A DNA stretch of 64,000 nt from Evansella clarkii (lineage in GTDB: Bacteria > Bacillota > Bacilli > Bacillales > Salisediminibacteriaceae): NCBI RefSeq assembly GCF_002019695.1, contig NZ_MTIV01000022.1, positions 170,851 to 234,850 on the forward strand, given 5' to 3'. Shown here piece by piece: positions 10,201 through 18,131 of this stretch (position 1 is its first letter; each line of letters begins with the position of its first letter). Both the position numbers and the translations under genes were made by a program. Under the pieces are notes generated by a model, which saw only the letters and a list, made by a program, of their open reading frames with translations, was not told the origin of the DNA and made no database searches.

Positions 10201-10372
10201 ACGCGCGAAGAAGTCCGAGTTTATTATCAACTCTCATCGCGCATCGAAAATGCGTACCGTGTCAGATTCCCATGCCGGGATGTTCCAAACACCGGTCAGC
10301 AGTGCCTTTCTCCGCACGATGAACGACGCGGCGAAGCTCCAGCAGGCTCAGCCTGCGACGGCCACACCTTAA
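7232..10372 (+). CDS. UvrD/PcrA-like superfamily 1 helicase with a long N-terminal extension
   Basis: 1046-residue SF1A-type DNA helicase. Motifs in order: Walker A GQAGAGSGKS near residue 448, motif Ia VLVLSFTNVAA, Walker B ITDESQD, motif III GDGSQTLYEFR, motif IV ETNYRS, motif V STIHGTKGLEFD, and motif VI FVALSRAKK. Family members move 3' to 5' on single-stranded DNA. The first roughly 400 residues are not a normal UvrD part and match nothing I recognise, so they may add a nuclease-like, partner-binding or replication-specific function. I chose ATG 7232, just after AAAGAGGG. An in-frame ATG at 7214 lies inside that ribosome binding site. On a plasmid the helicase could serve replication, recombination or transfer. 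A terminator follows. Confidence 0.88.
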   Translation: MPITIDTSSDNLNEQITQVNNTIALNKQVDAKYFSKNMTGNGKRKTGLFSVDNDTINTFIKESRRLLDRVNLNEAAHKNLERHSQQTFGNFFHQSTKEKDQEFKKFENNLTSMIPPVMLLPILSSASPAALSFPKDIGMYNLNALETIWTKVTNGTIDGKPATTYARPVVQSMRLYSREKKHQSKSGHVSTESQVTGQPDIYVLFATVLDDMDKDGDMIFANSRINGGRRVTENQGVVTLASLEEKSRTEYDYNKLNEQLDNHLIEVIGNTQVNIPGITAHQLSLTIGDESMSDLLESQATTITHQAEETLLKFVEVFSARMKELKAKNYHYPSAQKHLDNALITFVQHIDLLNDIEDNLITTDLLASIYQKLKENLGDQRTINDIARHSLRLLLSQRLHELEEIRDNDGLYRFEPNDQIVNQAMQQNPNYSMQQKRIVTTTDPLVIGQAGAGSGKSHTLIGRINFLKDQGEDLSKVLVLSFTNVAAININNRFPGVRSETLANMFHTIYSATHPAQKLSQPSTVANSIRLLNPASQYFQDMGLDADELREFIEDFAMRLEQFDQTGFKRVNLQQELKRLSNLIEGNLDMCSYVLNAVEQTTLELEPIIIHHKLLHGGDDLNIPDAYQNLNYIITDESQDISTFEYILLLELTLHYRSQLLIIGDGSQTLYEFRNSDPRYMNALEASNVFTSHKLETNYRSNEEILMYANQFLQVIDANKYAGIQLKSSNFSSPTEQSVKDAITIGDNEISGGTLKDYTEGLKEYLQNDKQFEKWFIDRVKKGEQVAIMGWTRKEVIEAGEVIEAMLKDHQLAHIEVTNIMSNNERPMTLLSRFARAKAESLRSFDPTHPHYLKEIERHVDEFLNREFKRASSKQSAFYYNFIMRNVKSVTQSHEWNAWVADYRQGKINRHQIGSFLIQQLLRLETRKNAMDQFLRKQKDVPNYDKCPIILSTIHGTKGLEFDHTVVLFNETKRGATSQESMRMMFVALSRAKKSEFIINSHRASKMRTVSDSHAGMFQTPVSSAFLRTMNDAAKLQQAQPATATP

Positions 10373-10380
10373 CATCTATC

Positions 10381-10422
10381 CGACCTCTGGACCCTCATGG
10401 GGTTTCGGAGGTCTTTTTTTTT
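10381..10422 (+). terminator. Terminator after the helicase gene
   Basis: Stem GACCTC...GAGGTC with an inner ACC/GGT stem, followed by a run of T. Ends the first rightward transcription unit. Confidence 0.92.
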
Positions 10423-11180
10423 CTTGCACGATGCCAGGTCACACCCAGTTATTAAAATGCTTTATTTAAGGCGAGTAATGGGCCGTAGAGACGTTTTAGG
10501 ACCTATCGGGGTGTAAAAGTACCAATTTACTGGATAATGGCTCACAGACAATCTCTCAGGGGTAGATATCGCCATTACGGGAGTATTTAACACCTCACCC
10601 CGAGATCACAAAGCAAAAACCGCTTAAAAATCAAAAATGTTCCTTCGTTCCTGGTTTATTTGAGAAAACTTTATATACGTAACACGTATGTATATATTAT
10701 TTTTTTTTATAAGTCTTTACTTAATAAAAAGAGGAACAAAGGAACATAATCGCGTGACCCCTTGGTATGAAAGGATTTAGCTGTTCCTTTTTTGCCTGTG
10801 ACTCCAGGGACATTGGAGGGACATTTCAAGAGAAAAAGGAACAAAACTGCCGAAATTACTTGCATGTATGCAAAATGAGGTGTTTGTTCGTTTAATGTTG
10901 GAACCGCTTACATTTATAAATCTACTTGCATGTACGCAATTTTCACTCAAAAAAAGGAACATTTAGAGCGAAAAAGGAACATTTTGACCCTAAAAAGGAA
11001 CAAAGCAGGAACAAATATAGGGACACCTTTTCGGGGGCATTTAGCAGTATCCCGCCCCTCTTTTTTCTGTGACTTACGGACCGAAGCGTCCGTTTTCGCC
11101 GATGAACAAAACCCTGAGTGTTGTGGTAGGCGGAATGAGAGGAAATAAAAGTGAAAACGCTCTGCATACAGTGGAATAGA
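10423..11180. repeat. Noncoding repeat region 1: GGAACA array and TTGC-N6-GCAA palindromes
   Basis: About 750 bp without a convincing gene. It holds about nine GGAACA/TGTTCC copies, mostly as AAAAAGGAACA (near 10638, 10732, 10741, 10781, 10837, 10953, 10973, 10994, 11007), plus three AGGGACA variants (near 10806, 10817, 11021). Two near-identical palindromes, TTGCATGTATGCAA (10860-10873) and TTGCATGTACGCAA (10926-10939), and an ACGTAACACGT palindrome (about 10674-10690) are also present. CCCTTGGTATGA (about 10759) recurs in the 62-kb repeat region. The arrangement resembles an iteron or regulatory array, such as a replication, partition or incompatibility locus. Which of these it is cannot be settled here. 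Confidence 0.65.
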
Positions 11181-11192
11181 TAAATTATTTCA

Positions 11193-11257
11193 TTGTTAAA
11201 CAAATAGGCATATGCTATAATGGAAATAGATGGAAAACACTGTACGTCCAACGTTTT
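11193..11257 (+). promoter_or_regulatory. Promoter with a downstream 24-bp palindromic operator (site A)
   Basis: The -35 TTGTTA (11193-11198), a 17-nt spacer and TATAAT (11216-11221) with an extended TG form a strong promoter for the 11327 gene. Twelve nt after the -10 lies AAAACACTG-TACGTC-CAACGTTTT (11234-11257), a perfect match to the palindrome found at five other promoters in the window. The position over the early transcribed region fits a repressor site. Confidence 0.8.
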
Positions 11258-11326
11258 AGTTATAAATTATGCTTATTTTGCACCCCACCATGAAAAAAAG
11301 GGACTAAAAAACAGGAGGTTTTATTG

Positions 11327-12577
11327 ATGATCGAGGAAATGAAAAAGATAAACGGCCAGGCTGAGCAAGACAATCAGACAGGCATTCAACCGATCCAGAC
11401 AGCTATCGCCGAAGTGAATATCGTACCGGCTATCACGGAAACATCCAATTTTCAAATTGTGCTGCAGGAAATCCCGCTCCGGGTGCAGGAAGCAAACAAA
11501 CTGCTTGAAGATTACCGCGAAAATCCCGACGCGTTTCTTGAAACCATCGACGATGCTACCCTGGATGGCCAATTAAAAGAAATGGCGCAGGTGTCAGGGT
11601 TTGTCAGAGACGTGGAGAAATCACGTAAGGACATTAAGGCATATATGAATGGCGTCCGGGATCAGCTGCTCAACACGCTCGATAAGCGCCTGGAAGGAGC
11701 GTCGTTTCGCGAGTTGGAGCGGGCCCAATCGGATATTAAACAATTAAAGAAAGATGTGGACGCTGACCGACGCGCAAAGCGCTGGGAGGAAATCAGAGTG
11801 ACGTTTGAAGCGAATGTGAACCGTTATCCGTTGCTCGGAGAATTCACCCCGGAACTTGCGGACTTCAGCCGGTTCAAGCTCTTGTTTCCGAAACTGATCT
11901 CTGGGGCGAAAACACGTAAAGTGAAAGAGGCGGATCACACAACCGTAAACGAGACACTCTATGCGTGGAATACCGCGGTGGAACTCATAAAAGAAAACGA
12001 ATGGGGATTGTCGCCGCAGGATTTGAACCAGCTGCTTACGATGTTCAAACAAAATCCTTCCGTAGAACTGGTTCAGCGGGAAGGCCGACAGCTTAGAATT
12101 AACGCCGAAGCCCGAGAGAAAGCTCGCCAAGAAGCAGAAGCCCGCCGTATCGCACAAGAGCGTCAGGCCAAAATCGCTGAGCAGCAACGCCAGGAAGAAC
12201 TGGCACGCATTCAGGAGCAGGAGCGTCAGGCTAAGTTAAAACAGGACGCTGAAGCGCAAAGGAGAGCGGAGCAAGAACGGCAGGCGCTCGAAGAACGCTC
12301 TCGTCTGATGGCGGAACAGGAACGCCAGCGGAAAGCGGAATACGCCAACTTCGGCGGGCAGTATAAAACGATTTTCAAAGAATCGTTCCCGCGTTTTATA
12401 GAGTACCTGTTTAACAACCCGGCATATCACGATGTCCATTCCAGTGCGCAGACCAAAGCATCTGTCATTTATGACATCATGCGCCAGGTAGAGCGTCCGG
12501 ACTCCGTGGTCACAAGGGAAACTGCGAAAGATCCACAGAAGGTGCTGGATCTTGTCCGATATATTCTGGATGCGTAA
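11327..12577 (+). CDS. DUF1351-like coiled-coil protein
   Basis: 416-residue protein. Residues about 40-200 resemble DUF1351, a family found in phages and mobile elements, often beside single-strand annealing recombinases. The signs are helical charged segments with RKDIKAYMNG followed by a long helix. Residues about 255-345 are an almost continuous Arg/Glu/Gln/Ala coiled coil, and the last 80 residues form a separate helical tail (YKTIFKESFPRF onward). No catalytic motif is visible. It has its own promoter with operator site A and a good AGGAGG ribosome binding site, and it ends at a bidirectional terminator. A role in DNA processing is suggested only by the family's usual neighbours. DUF1351 membership is judged by eye. 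Confidence 0.7.
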   Translation: MIEEMKKINGQAEQDNQTGIQPIQTAIAEVNIVPAITETSNFQIVLQEIPLRVQEANKLLEDYRENPDAFLETIDDATLDGQLKEMAQVSGFVRDVEKSRKDIKAYMNGVRDQLLNTLDKRLEGASFRELERAQSDIKQLKKDVDADRRAKRWEEIRVTFEANVNRYPLLGEFTPELADFSRFKLLFPKLISGAKTRKVKEADHTTVNETLYAWNTAVELIKENEWGLSPQDLNQLLTMFKQNPSVELVQREGRQLRINAEAREKARQEAEARRIAQERQAKIAEQQRQEELARIQEQERQAKLKQDAEAQRRAEQERQALEERSRLMAEQERQRKAEYANFGGQYKTIFKESFPRFIEYLFNNPAYHDVHSSAQTKASVIYDIMRQVERPDSVVTRETAKDPQKVLDLVRYILDA

Positions 12578-12595
12578 ATCGCACAGCTGAACGGG

Positions 12596-12637
12596 AAAAA
12601 GGGTCCGGGGGTTATCCCCGGACCCTTTATTTTTTGG
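12596..12637. terminator. Bidirectional terminator between converging genes
   Basis: Stem AAAGGGTCCGGGG / CCCCGGACCCTTT with A-run on one side and T-run on the other. It serves the rightward 11327 gene and the leftward GIY-YIG gene, whose stop codon lies inside it. Confidence 0.92.
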
Positions 12638-13844
12638 CTTTTAATGCGAGTGCTTTTTCACGGCGCTCTTTGAATTTAATTAATTTCGCCCCGTCAATGT
12701 TTAAACGATCAATAGCCTCATCAAGAATAGCGATTTCATTGTCGTAATCTTTAAGTTTTCGATAAGCCATGGCATATGAATCATATAAGACGGGTGCGTC
12801 GTAGCCGTTGTAACGGGCCTTATCGAATAATTCAATGGCTCGCTCAATATTACCATCTTTTCGTTCCCTGTCGCCTTTTTCCCAGTACGGCATCCCTTCG
12901 GCGAAGCCTTTATGGGAGTCATTCGAATTCTTAATTTTATTTAGCGCGACTCGGTTATGGACAGGGTTGATCGATAGTTCTTCTGTAACAGCCACCTCTA
13001 CTTCGCCATACTTTTCTTTTAACAGCAACCAAACATCTATTAAATGGTAGGTCGGTATATTCCGACCGAGTTTCTCTAATGCTTGGTCTTGATCCGACTC
13101 ATAATTAGTGACGTAATCATCCCCGATGTATATCCACGCAGTAATTGATTTTGCATATTTGCTTTTCATGATTTTGCTTTTATTAGACAGCAATAACGTT
13201 TTTGTTTCACTGATATATTTGTCCAAATTCCCACCGTAGATGACATCGATCTCATCCCGCATATTCCGATCAATGAAGACGACGTTTTTTAGATTTTCAT
13301 ATACCACGCCATCAAAGGAGCGATGCTTTATCCCAAAGTAATGTTCTTCTATTTCACTTGGGTATAGACAAGGAGCTTTTTCAAACTGGAGTGCAGGTGT
13401 GCCAGGGCTTCGATCATATCCGTTATCTCTGTTAGTCAACAATGGGATGATTCGATTTGTTAACCTATCATTTGTTTCATTTAGTATTCTGGTCATTTCT
13501 TGCGTTTCTAACGCGATCGCCTCGTCTTCGGTCAACCCCTCCCCGACAAAACGAACACCGGTGTCGTACATGTTGCGGATTTTTTCAGCCTCATAGGCCC
13601 GTTCGTGAAACTCTTTATAGCGGTCTTTTCGCCCTTTTCCCACATAGAAGGTTTCACCCGTCTCTTTAATAAACCACGCATACACATAGAAATCTTTCGC
13701 GGTGCTTCCAGTTGAAACACCTACATCTGATGAAGAAATAGAGACGTTATGATTTTCATCAAATGAAATCCCCACAGACATATCCATAGATTGTTTCTTT
13801 TCTTTCTCTTTTTTCTTTCCAAAAAGTTTGCCCAACAGCCCCAT
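12627..13844 (-). CDS. GIY-YIG-like domain protein with C-terminal TPR repeats
   Basis: 405-residue protein. Residues about 52-140 form a GIY-YIG-like nuclease module: YVYAW and YVGKGRKDRY stand for the GIY and YIG strands, with the expected Arg/Tyr-rich helix and a later Glu. The C-terminal 130 residues look like tetratricopeptide repeats (a GNIERAIELFDKARYNG-type helix pair and DYDNEIAILDEAIDRLN). The first 20 residues are a Lys-rich amphipathic stretch (MGLLGKLFGKKK), like the N-termini of two other leftward genes here. I chose the ATG at 13844 because GAGGAGGAGT precedes it. Function is unknown. It might be a structure-specific nuclease tethered by protein contacts. Active-site completeness is uncertain. 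Confidence 0.7.
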   Translation of the reverse strand: MGLLGKLFGKKKEKEKKQSMDMSVGISFDENHNVSISSSDVGVSTGSTAKDFYVYAWFIKETGETFYVGKGRKDRYKEFHERAYEAEKIRNMYDTGVRFVGEGLTEDEAIALETQEMTRILNETNDRLTNRIIPLLTNRDNGYDRSPGTPALQFEKAPCLYPSEIEEHYFGIKHRSFDGVVYENLKNVVFIDRNMRDEIDVIYGGNLDKYISETKTLLLSNKSKIMKSKYAKSITAWIYIGDDYVTNYESDQDQALEKLGRNIPTYHLIDVWLLLKEKYGEVEVAVTEELSINPVHNRVALNKIKNSNDSHKGFAEGMPYWEKGDRERKDGNIERAIELFDKARYNGYDAPVLYDSYAMAYRKLKDYDNEIAILDEAIDRLNIDGAKLIKFKERREKALALKAKK

Positions 13845-13975
13845 TAGTACTCCTCCTCTTTGATTTGATGGTGTGAGAAGTCTTACCAAGATGTCTAACC
13901 AGATTTTGCTTATAGTTTAACATAAATATCCAAACCCCTCCTATCGATCTTTTCAGACCAACACGTGAAACGAAA

Positions 13976-14006
13976 AACACCACCCCTTTTATAAAGGAGT
14001 GGTGTC
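13976..14006 (-). terminator. Terminator of the first exported-protein cassette
   Basis: On the minus strand a GC-rich stem (ACACCACTCCTTT / AAAGGGGTGGTGT) ends in TTTTTCG. It lies downstream of the 14118 gene. A closely similar copy with matching flanks lies at 16654-16686. Confidence 0.85.
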
Positions 14007-14117
14007 GTGAAGTTGTTCATTTTCTCTGTATCCATTTTCCCTTTTTAAACTTCAACGGGACCGACAGTTATATAGTTACATTCAATTATTGAAACAACTA
14101 TTGGCTTTCTAATATAT

Positions 14118-14687
14118 TTAAAAATTTTCGATCATGGTGTTAAATCTATTATACGCTAAATAATTATATATATTTTCATTAATAATGTTGTTGAAGTTGT
14201 AATGATTAAGCTCAGGATTAAAGGAAGAGGGGTTATCTGGGTCTGCCAGCAGATCGTGGGTATCTTCCATCATCTTCAAAAATTCACTTAGGAATTCTTT
14301 CTCAGAGGGGGTTAGTTCAAGCTCTTCGTAAAATGGGTTAATATCAGGATCAATAAGCCCGTTACTCAGTATATGTGACACTCTAAAAAAATAGGATGAA
14401 CCACCTGAAACATCTTTGATATACATAGAAGTCTCTGCCAGAAGATTATCCAAAGCATCGAGGTCCGACTTTAGATTCATGAGAGCATTTACGAATTCTT
14501 CACCAACTGGATCATTATGAATGAAGCCCTGAGTACGTGTGATCGTTTTATGTAATTGTTGGACAAATCTGTCGCTAAAAATCTCAAAGTGTCTTTTTTC
14601 TTCCTGATATGTTCGCAGATATTGGTAATTAAACACCGTGCTGATTAATAGTAAAATGCTTAATGTTATTACAAGATTTTTATTCAT
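14118..14687 (-). CDS. Membrane-anchored or exported hypothetical protein
   Basis: 189 residues from the ATG at 14687, chosen because AAGGTGG lies upstream. Residues 5-22 form one hydrophobic segment (NLVITLSILLLISTVF), either a signal anchor or an uncleaved signal peptide, and the remainder is helical and faces outward. There is no lipobox cysteine and no family I recognise. The gene and its neighbour at 14775 are clearly more AT-rich than the surrounding transfer genes and are bracketed by duplicated terminators, so this pair looks like an acquired cassette. Start-to-stop spacing with the upstream 14775 gene suggests co-transcription. Confidence 0.6.
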   Translation of the reverse strand: MNKNLVITLSILLLISTVFNYQYLRTYQEEKRHFEIFSDRFVQQLHKTITRTQGFIHNDPVGEEFVNALMNLKSDLDALDNLLAETSMYIKDVSGGSSYFFRVSHILSNGLIDPDINPFYEELELTPSEKEFLSEFLKMMEDTHDLLADPDNPSSFNPELNHYNFNNIINENIYNYLAYNRFNTMIENF

Positions 14688-14774
14688 ACTAACCACCTTA
14701 TCTTTCAGAATGCACCTGAGTTTATTATAACTCAGGTACATCTTTATAAAAGAGTTTCATACAATGTTACTCTT

Positions 14775-16244
14775 TTATTCTGGAACAAATAAGTTTGTTC
14801 TTACATCCGTTTTATAGTAATTGCTAGGTCTGAAAAATAGATTACCTGTAGGTATATGAGCAATACCTGTTAATTTAGCATGTGCGTTTTCTGCTCTTAG
14901 GATATTGTTTCCCAGGTTTCCGGATACAGCTCTTACTACAGTTCCATTATAGTCTATTTGGTCATCATAATTGGGACCAAAAAAGGATTCAGTTCTTAAT
15001 TCTTTTACCTCGTATGGTGTAAGTGCTTCCCATAAATCTATTACTCTTTCCCCGTGTGGAAGGCGAGAAACAAAGTATCTTATCGGCTGATTTGTCTGCT
15101 CTAAATCTTGCCCATCCAATATACTTGATATAAAGACATTCCTGCTCGTATGACTAAATTGAGATATTCCTATTTCAAAGTTTTCAAAACTTATACCTCC
15201 GTTATAGTACACAACACTTAAATCTTTTGTTAACTCGTTATATTCAACCAATGCACCATGGAGGACTTCGTAGACAGCGTGTTGGTGATAAATACCTTCA
15301 CCATCAATACCAGTATGGTAACCTGTTGGAATTATCATCGATAGTTGTGTTAGTGTATTATATCCTTGCTCACTACTATAGGCATAATAATCATAGCTTG
15401 TACCAGACTGAGCTCGCCACCGCTTCCATCCTTCTCCTTTAAAAAGATCCTCCACGTAAATTCCACCGTAAAAGTTCTTCTCTTCCAAGTTGATGCTATT
15501 CGTTGGAGACTCTTTTAGGTCACGAAACAGTTGGTCTAAACGATCATACCTTATATTAATATCTTCCCAATTATCACTCTCGGAAGGGTTAGTCCCGTAT
15601 ATAGAGAACTCAGGCTCCTTAACTACATTATTACCTTCATCGTCAATGATTGTCTCTGGTGAAGTCGTTTCATTAGTAATCTCAACTTCATCTTTGAATT
15701 GAGATTTATTATTAATGTTTAGCAACGGGATAATCTTATCAGCTAGTTCAAAATGGTCATACCCTTCTACCTCTATAAAATTCACTGAGGATTGATATAA
15801 TCTCTCAAACGTATTTTCATCAATTTCTTGTTCAAAACTAATCCACTCCCCATTATCTTTATGTTCTAACACAAATGAGAGAGTAGTATTATCCATATTC
15901 TCTACTCTGAACTGTAATACGTTAAAATCGTCAGAGTCAATGTCACCTACAACTAAATTTTCAGCATAGTGCCCGTTATCAATCGGATAGATTTCACCAG
16001 CAAAGGCCAGATCAAAGTTTTGACCATTGATAGAAATTAATCCATCACCATTAACTTCCCCGTTCTCCTCTTGAATGACAAATTGACTTAGGGAGTATGT
16101 ATTGTCAGCAGCGTCATTCTGAATGATCTCCCCATCCACATGGTCCATTGGAATTATTAACGTATCTGCATCTGAAGCTAAAGTCTGATTGGTAAATATA
16201 GCAGAAAGTAAGACTAAAAGAACAAAAGGTATTAGTTTCTTCAT
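14775..16244 (-). CDS. Secreted hypothetical protein
   Basis: 489-residue protein with a classic signal peptide: a KK start, the hydrophobic core LIPFVLLVLLSAIF and a probable cut after TLAS near residue 25. The ATG at 16244 follows GGGAGG. The mature part is acidic. It seems to have a beta-rich N-terminal half and a C-terminal half rich in Tyr and Gly with little low complexity, and I see no lipobox, LPXTG anchor or enzyme motif. It is AT-rich compared with the plasmid backbone and sits in a cassette with the membrane protein at 14118. A role at the cell surface (adhesion, surface interaction or bacteriocin-like activity) is possible, but nothing in the sequence picks one. Confidence 0.62.
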   Translation of the reverse strand: MKKLIPFVLLVLLSAIFTNQTLASDADTLIIPMDHVDGEIIQNDAADNTYSLSQFVIQEENGEVNGDGLISINGQNFDLAFAGEIYPIDNGHYAENLVVGDIDSDDFNVLQFRVENMDNTTLSFVLEHKDNGEWISFEQEIDENTFERLYQSSVNFIEVEGYDHFELADKIIPLLNINNKSQFKDEVEITNETTSPETIIDDEGNNVVKEPEFSIYGTNPSESDNWEDINIRYDRLDQLFRDLKESPTNSINLEEKNFYGGIYVEDLFKGEGWKRWRAQSGTSYDYYAYSSEQGYNTLTQLSMIIPTGYHTGIDGEGIYHQHAVYEVLHGALVEYNELTKDLSVVYYNGGISFENFEIGISQFSHTSRNVFISSILDGQDLEQTNQPIRYFVSRLPHGERVIDLWEALTPYEVKELRTESFFGPNYDDQIDYNGTVVRAVSGNLGNNILRAENAHAKLTGIAHIPTGNLFFRPSNYYKTDVRTNLFVPE

Positions 16245-16653
16245 CAATAAACCTCCCAAATATTCAATTTTTTGCTATCAATCTTTTTAAATGCATACAA
16301 CATGACAACCGCTTGTCTGAGCATCACCACCATTTTGTGAGAAAATATTAAAAATTAAGATTACTAAACTTGCAATCTTAGACTATATTAAAAGGAAAAA
16401 AAATGAAAATATGATTTTCCTGTAAATTTCAAATTAATTTAGCAATAAATGGTATAGAATACAAATAAATACCATATTCTCACAAATGTTAAATGTTTCT
16501 ATATAAATGTCGTTTATGCAAATAATGCAAAATAAAACCATATATGTTATAGGGTAGGAGGAGCGAAATACCCCTCCTTCGCCTTATACCTCTCGAAACG
16601 TACGAGGTAGAACATTTCAGACCCTTACATTTTAAGTTCCAGACCTAAACGAA
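16245..16653. other. AT-rich intergenic region of the exported-protein cassette
   Basis: About 400 bp with no gene. It contains an inverted pair TTTTGTGAGAAAAT (about 16332) and ATTCTCACAAA (about 16483), roughly 140 bp apart, which may flank the promoter of the secreted-protein gene. A GGAGGAGCG...CCCCTCCTTC imperfect hairpin lies near 16556-16580. Nothing else is recognisable. Confidence 0.4.
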
Positions 16654-16686
16654 AAACACCGCCCCTTTTAAAAAGGAGCGGTGCCA
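16654..16686 (-). terminator. Terminator after the HU-like gene
   Basis: Minus-strand stem GGCACCGCTCC / GGGGCGGTG ending in TTTTTCG, immediately downstream of the 16696 gene. It is a near-duplicate of the terminator at 13976-14006, with similarity extending some 10-15 bp on each side. Confidence 0.88.
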
Positions 16687-16695
16687 TGAGTTTGT

Positions 16696-17094
16696 TTATT
16701 CAGATGGTGCTTCTCTATTCATTCGCTGTTTGGCTATTTCCTTACGACGCTCGCGCAGCCGTTTTGCATACGCAGGACTTGTTCGAAACGCCATCGCTTC
16801 TCGCTCCGGCACGTCGTATTCCTCTCCGGTAACGGGGTTTCTGCCGACACGGGGGGATCTCCTTGATAAGTACCAACTACCCTTCCCGTGCATTTTTACC
16901 TCATTCCCGTTTTCAAGTTCCTCACATATGCTGTCCCACATGGCATCGAACGCGACCTTGATCGTATCTTTATGAATACCTGAGCGCTCTGAGGCCCGTT
17001 CTTCGATGTAATTTTGATTGCGCACATGGCCGCCATCATCTACGAATGGTTTTTCATCACTCTTTTGGGTGTTCTCTCTCTCTTCTGCACTCAT
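16696..17094 (-). CDS. HU/IHF-like DNA-binding protein
   Basis: 132-residue protein whose residues about 30-120 match the HU/IHF fold: an N-terminal helical part (EERASERSGIHKDTIKVAFD), the strand EVKMHGKGSWYL, and the DNA-binding arm with the conserved GRNPVTGEEYDVP followed by AFRTSPAYAKRL. The arm sequence is close to the family consensus. I chose the ATG at 17094 because AAAGGAGGG precedes it. HU proteins bend and compact DNA and assist replication, recombination and relaxosome assembly. It probably shares a leftward transcript with the 248-residue gene and perhaps the RNA polymerase-like gene upstream, so it may act in the same DNA transaction. That last point is inference. Confidence 0.83.
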   Translation of the reverse strand: MSAEERENTQKSDEKPFVDDGGHVRNQNYIEERASERSGIHKDTIKVAFDAMWDSICEELENGNEVKMHGKGSWYLSRRSPRVGRNPVTGEEYDVPEREAMAFRTSPAYAKRLRERRKEIAKQRMNREAPSE

Positions 17095-17119
17095 GTGCAC
17101 CACCCTCCTTTCAGCTATA

Positions 17120-17866
17120 TCATAGTTCCGGACCATCGTCTTCCAGTTCGACATCCCGCTCATCGAACCCGTAATCATCCCCGGCAGTTGTCTTTTGATA
17201 CGACTGACCTCGACCTCGGATGTACGTATCATAGGACTTGTCGTAGTTGTTACCTTTCATTTCTTGCGCTGCCAATTCTTCTTGCTTCACTTGCTGATAC
17301 GAGCGGCGAGTAGGCGTTGTCACCGGTGCGTGTCCTGCGTAGGACAATCCAGCGGCTTTCATTTCCCCTTCCCGACTGAATTGCTTTAAGAGGTCACGCT
17401 GCATCACATTCAGGTCTGCCTCGGTAGGCTCTGTCTGAAGTGGATTCACTCCATCATTGTCCTGTACCATACGGTCATAATCGGCGTGAAAATCGACCGT
17501 TTCCCCTTCATACTTACTTTCAAACGAATCAAACGTTTTTGTATAAAACGAAGGATGATTGGCGGTAAACGCATCGAAATTGCGAACAAGGTTTTTCTCC
17601 CTATCCGGAGAAAGGCTTTCCCCGCCCAGTTCTTTCGTCGATTGTTTGTATGCGTCCAGCATAATATCACGAAGGACGGTATGATCCGGATTGTCCGCGA
17701 GGATGACTCCTCTGCGCCGGAACGAATGCTGGATCTCATCTTTTAGGATTCCGTCGGATTCAGGATCGCCTGACTGTGCCCGGTAATACATAGACTCGTA
17801 ACTGTTTTTAATACGACCTTCCGCTGACAACTGTTCAATTTGTTCTTTTCGCATCATCTTCACCAT
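17120..17866 (-). CDS. Hypothetical acidic protein with EDDGPEL C-terminus
   Basis: 248-residue charged, helical protein of unknown function. The start at 17866 (MVKMMRKEQ) is preceded by AAAGGAGTGG. A longer frame up to 17980 has no good ribosome binding site. There is no signal peptide or membrane segment. Its last residues, LEDDGPEL, are nearly the same as those of the unrelated acidic protein ending at 41215 (SEDDGPEL). A shared C-terminal tail on otherwise different proteins of a conjugative plasmid might be a recognition or secretion signal. It lies between the HU-like gene and the RNA polymerase-like gene, 26 bp upstream of the former's start, so it is very likely co-transcribed with it. 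Confidence 0.65.
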   Translation of the reverse strand: MVKMMRKEQIEQLSAEGRIKNSYESMYYRAQSGDPESDGILKDEIQHSFRRRGVILADNPDHTVLRDIMLDAYKQSTKELGGESLSPDREKNLVRNFDAFTANHPSFYTKTFDSFESKYEGETVDFHADYDRMVQDNDGVNPLQTEPTEADLNVMQRDLLKQFSREGEMKAAGLSYAGHAPVTTPTRRSYQQVKQEELAAQEMKGNNYDKSYDTYIRGRGQSYQKTTAGDDYGFDERDVELEDDGPEL

Positions 17867-18087
17867 AAGACACGCCACTCCTTTAGTATGAGGTATATTA
17901 AAGAAATAAGCTATTGTTCGTGTGCCAAATGGGAAGAGTCGAAAAAAACACCTCCCATTCAGTATATCACGAACAAACACTTACATACACAGCAATTTGC
18001 CAATTTTTTTGATAACTTTTTCTATTTGTTTTACTGGTTTTGAAATCCGTCTCATTTCCTTTAATGTATAATTTTACCAGTGGTTAG

Positions 18088-18122
18088 GTAAAAAAAAGAA
18101 GGTCGGTCCCCCCACCTTCTTT
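18088..18122 (-). terminator. Terminator of the RNA polymerase-like gene
   Basis: Minus strand: stem AAGAAGGTGGGG / ACCTTCTT followed by a run of T, starting 10 bp after the stop codon at 18132. It separates this gene from the 17866 gene. Confidence 0.88.
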
Positions 18123-18131
18123 TTAGTTGGA

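Noticed and set aside
10930..11251. Small frames in the 10.4-11.2 kb region
   Set aside because: Same reason: they are read from GGAACA repeats and have no start signals.
11327..12577. Prophage region (DUF1351-like protein, tail-lysozyme domain at 46693, MoxR/VWA)
   Set aside because: No capsid, terminase, portal or tail genes are present. The lysozyme-like domain sits in a T4SS wall hydrolase and the context is conjugative.
13959..16700. Composite transposon with terminal repeats
   Set aside because: The repeats are ordinary terminators in direct orientation and no transposase lies between them.
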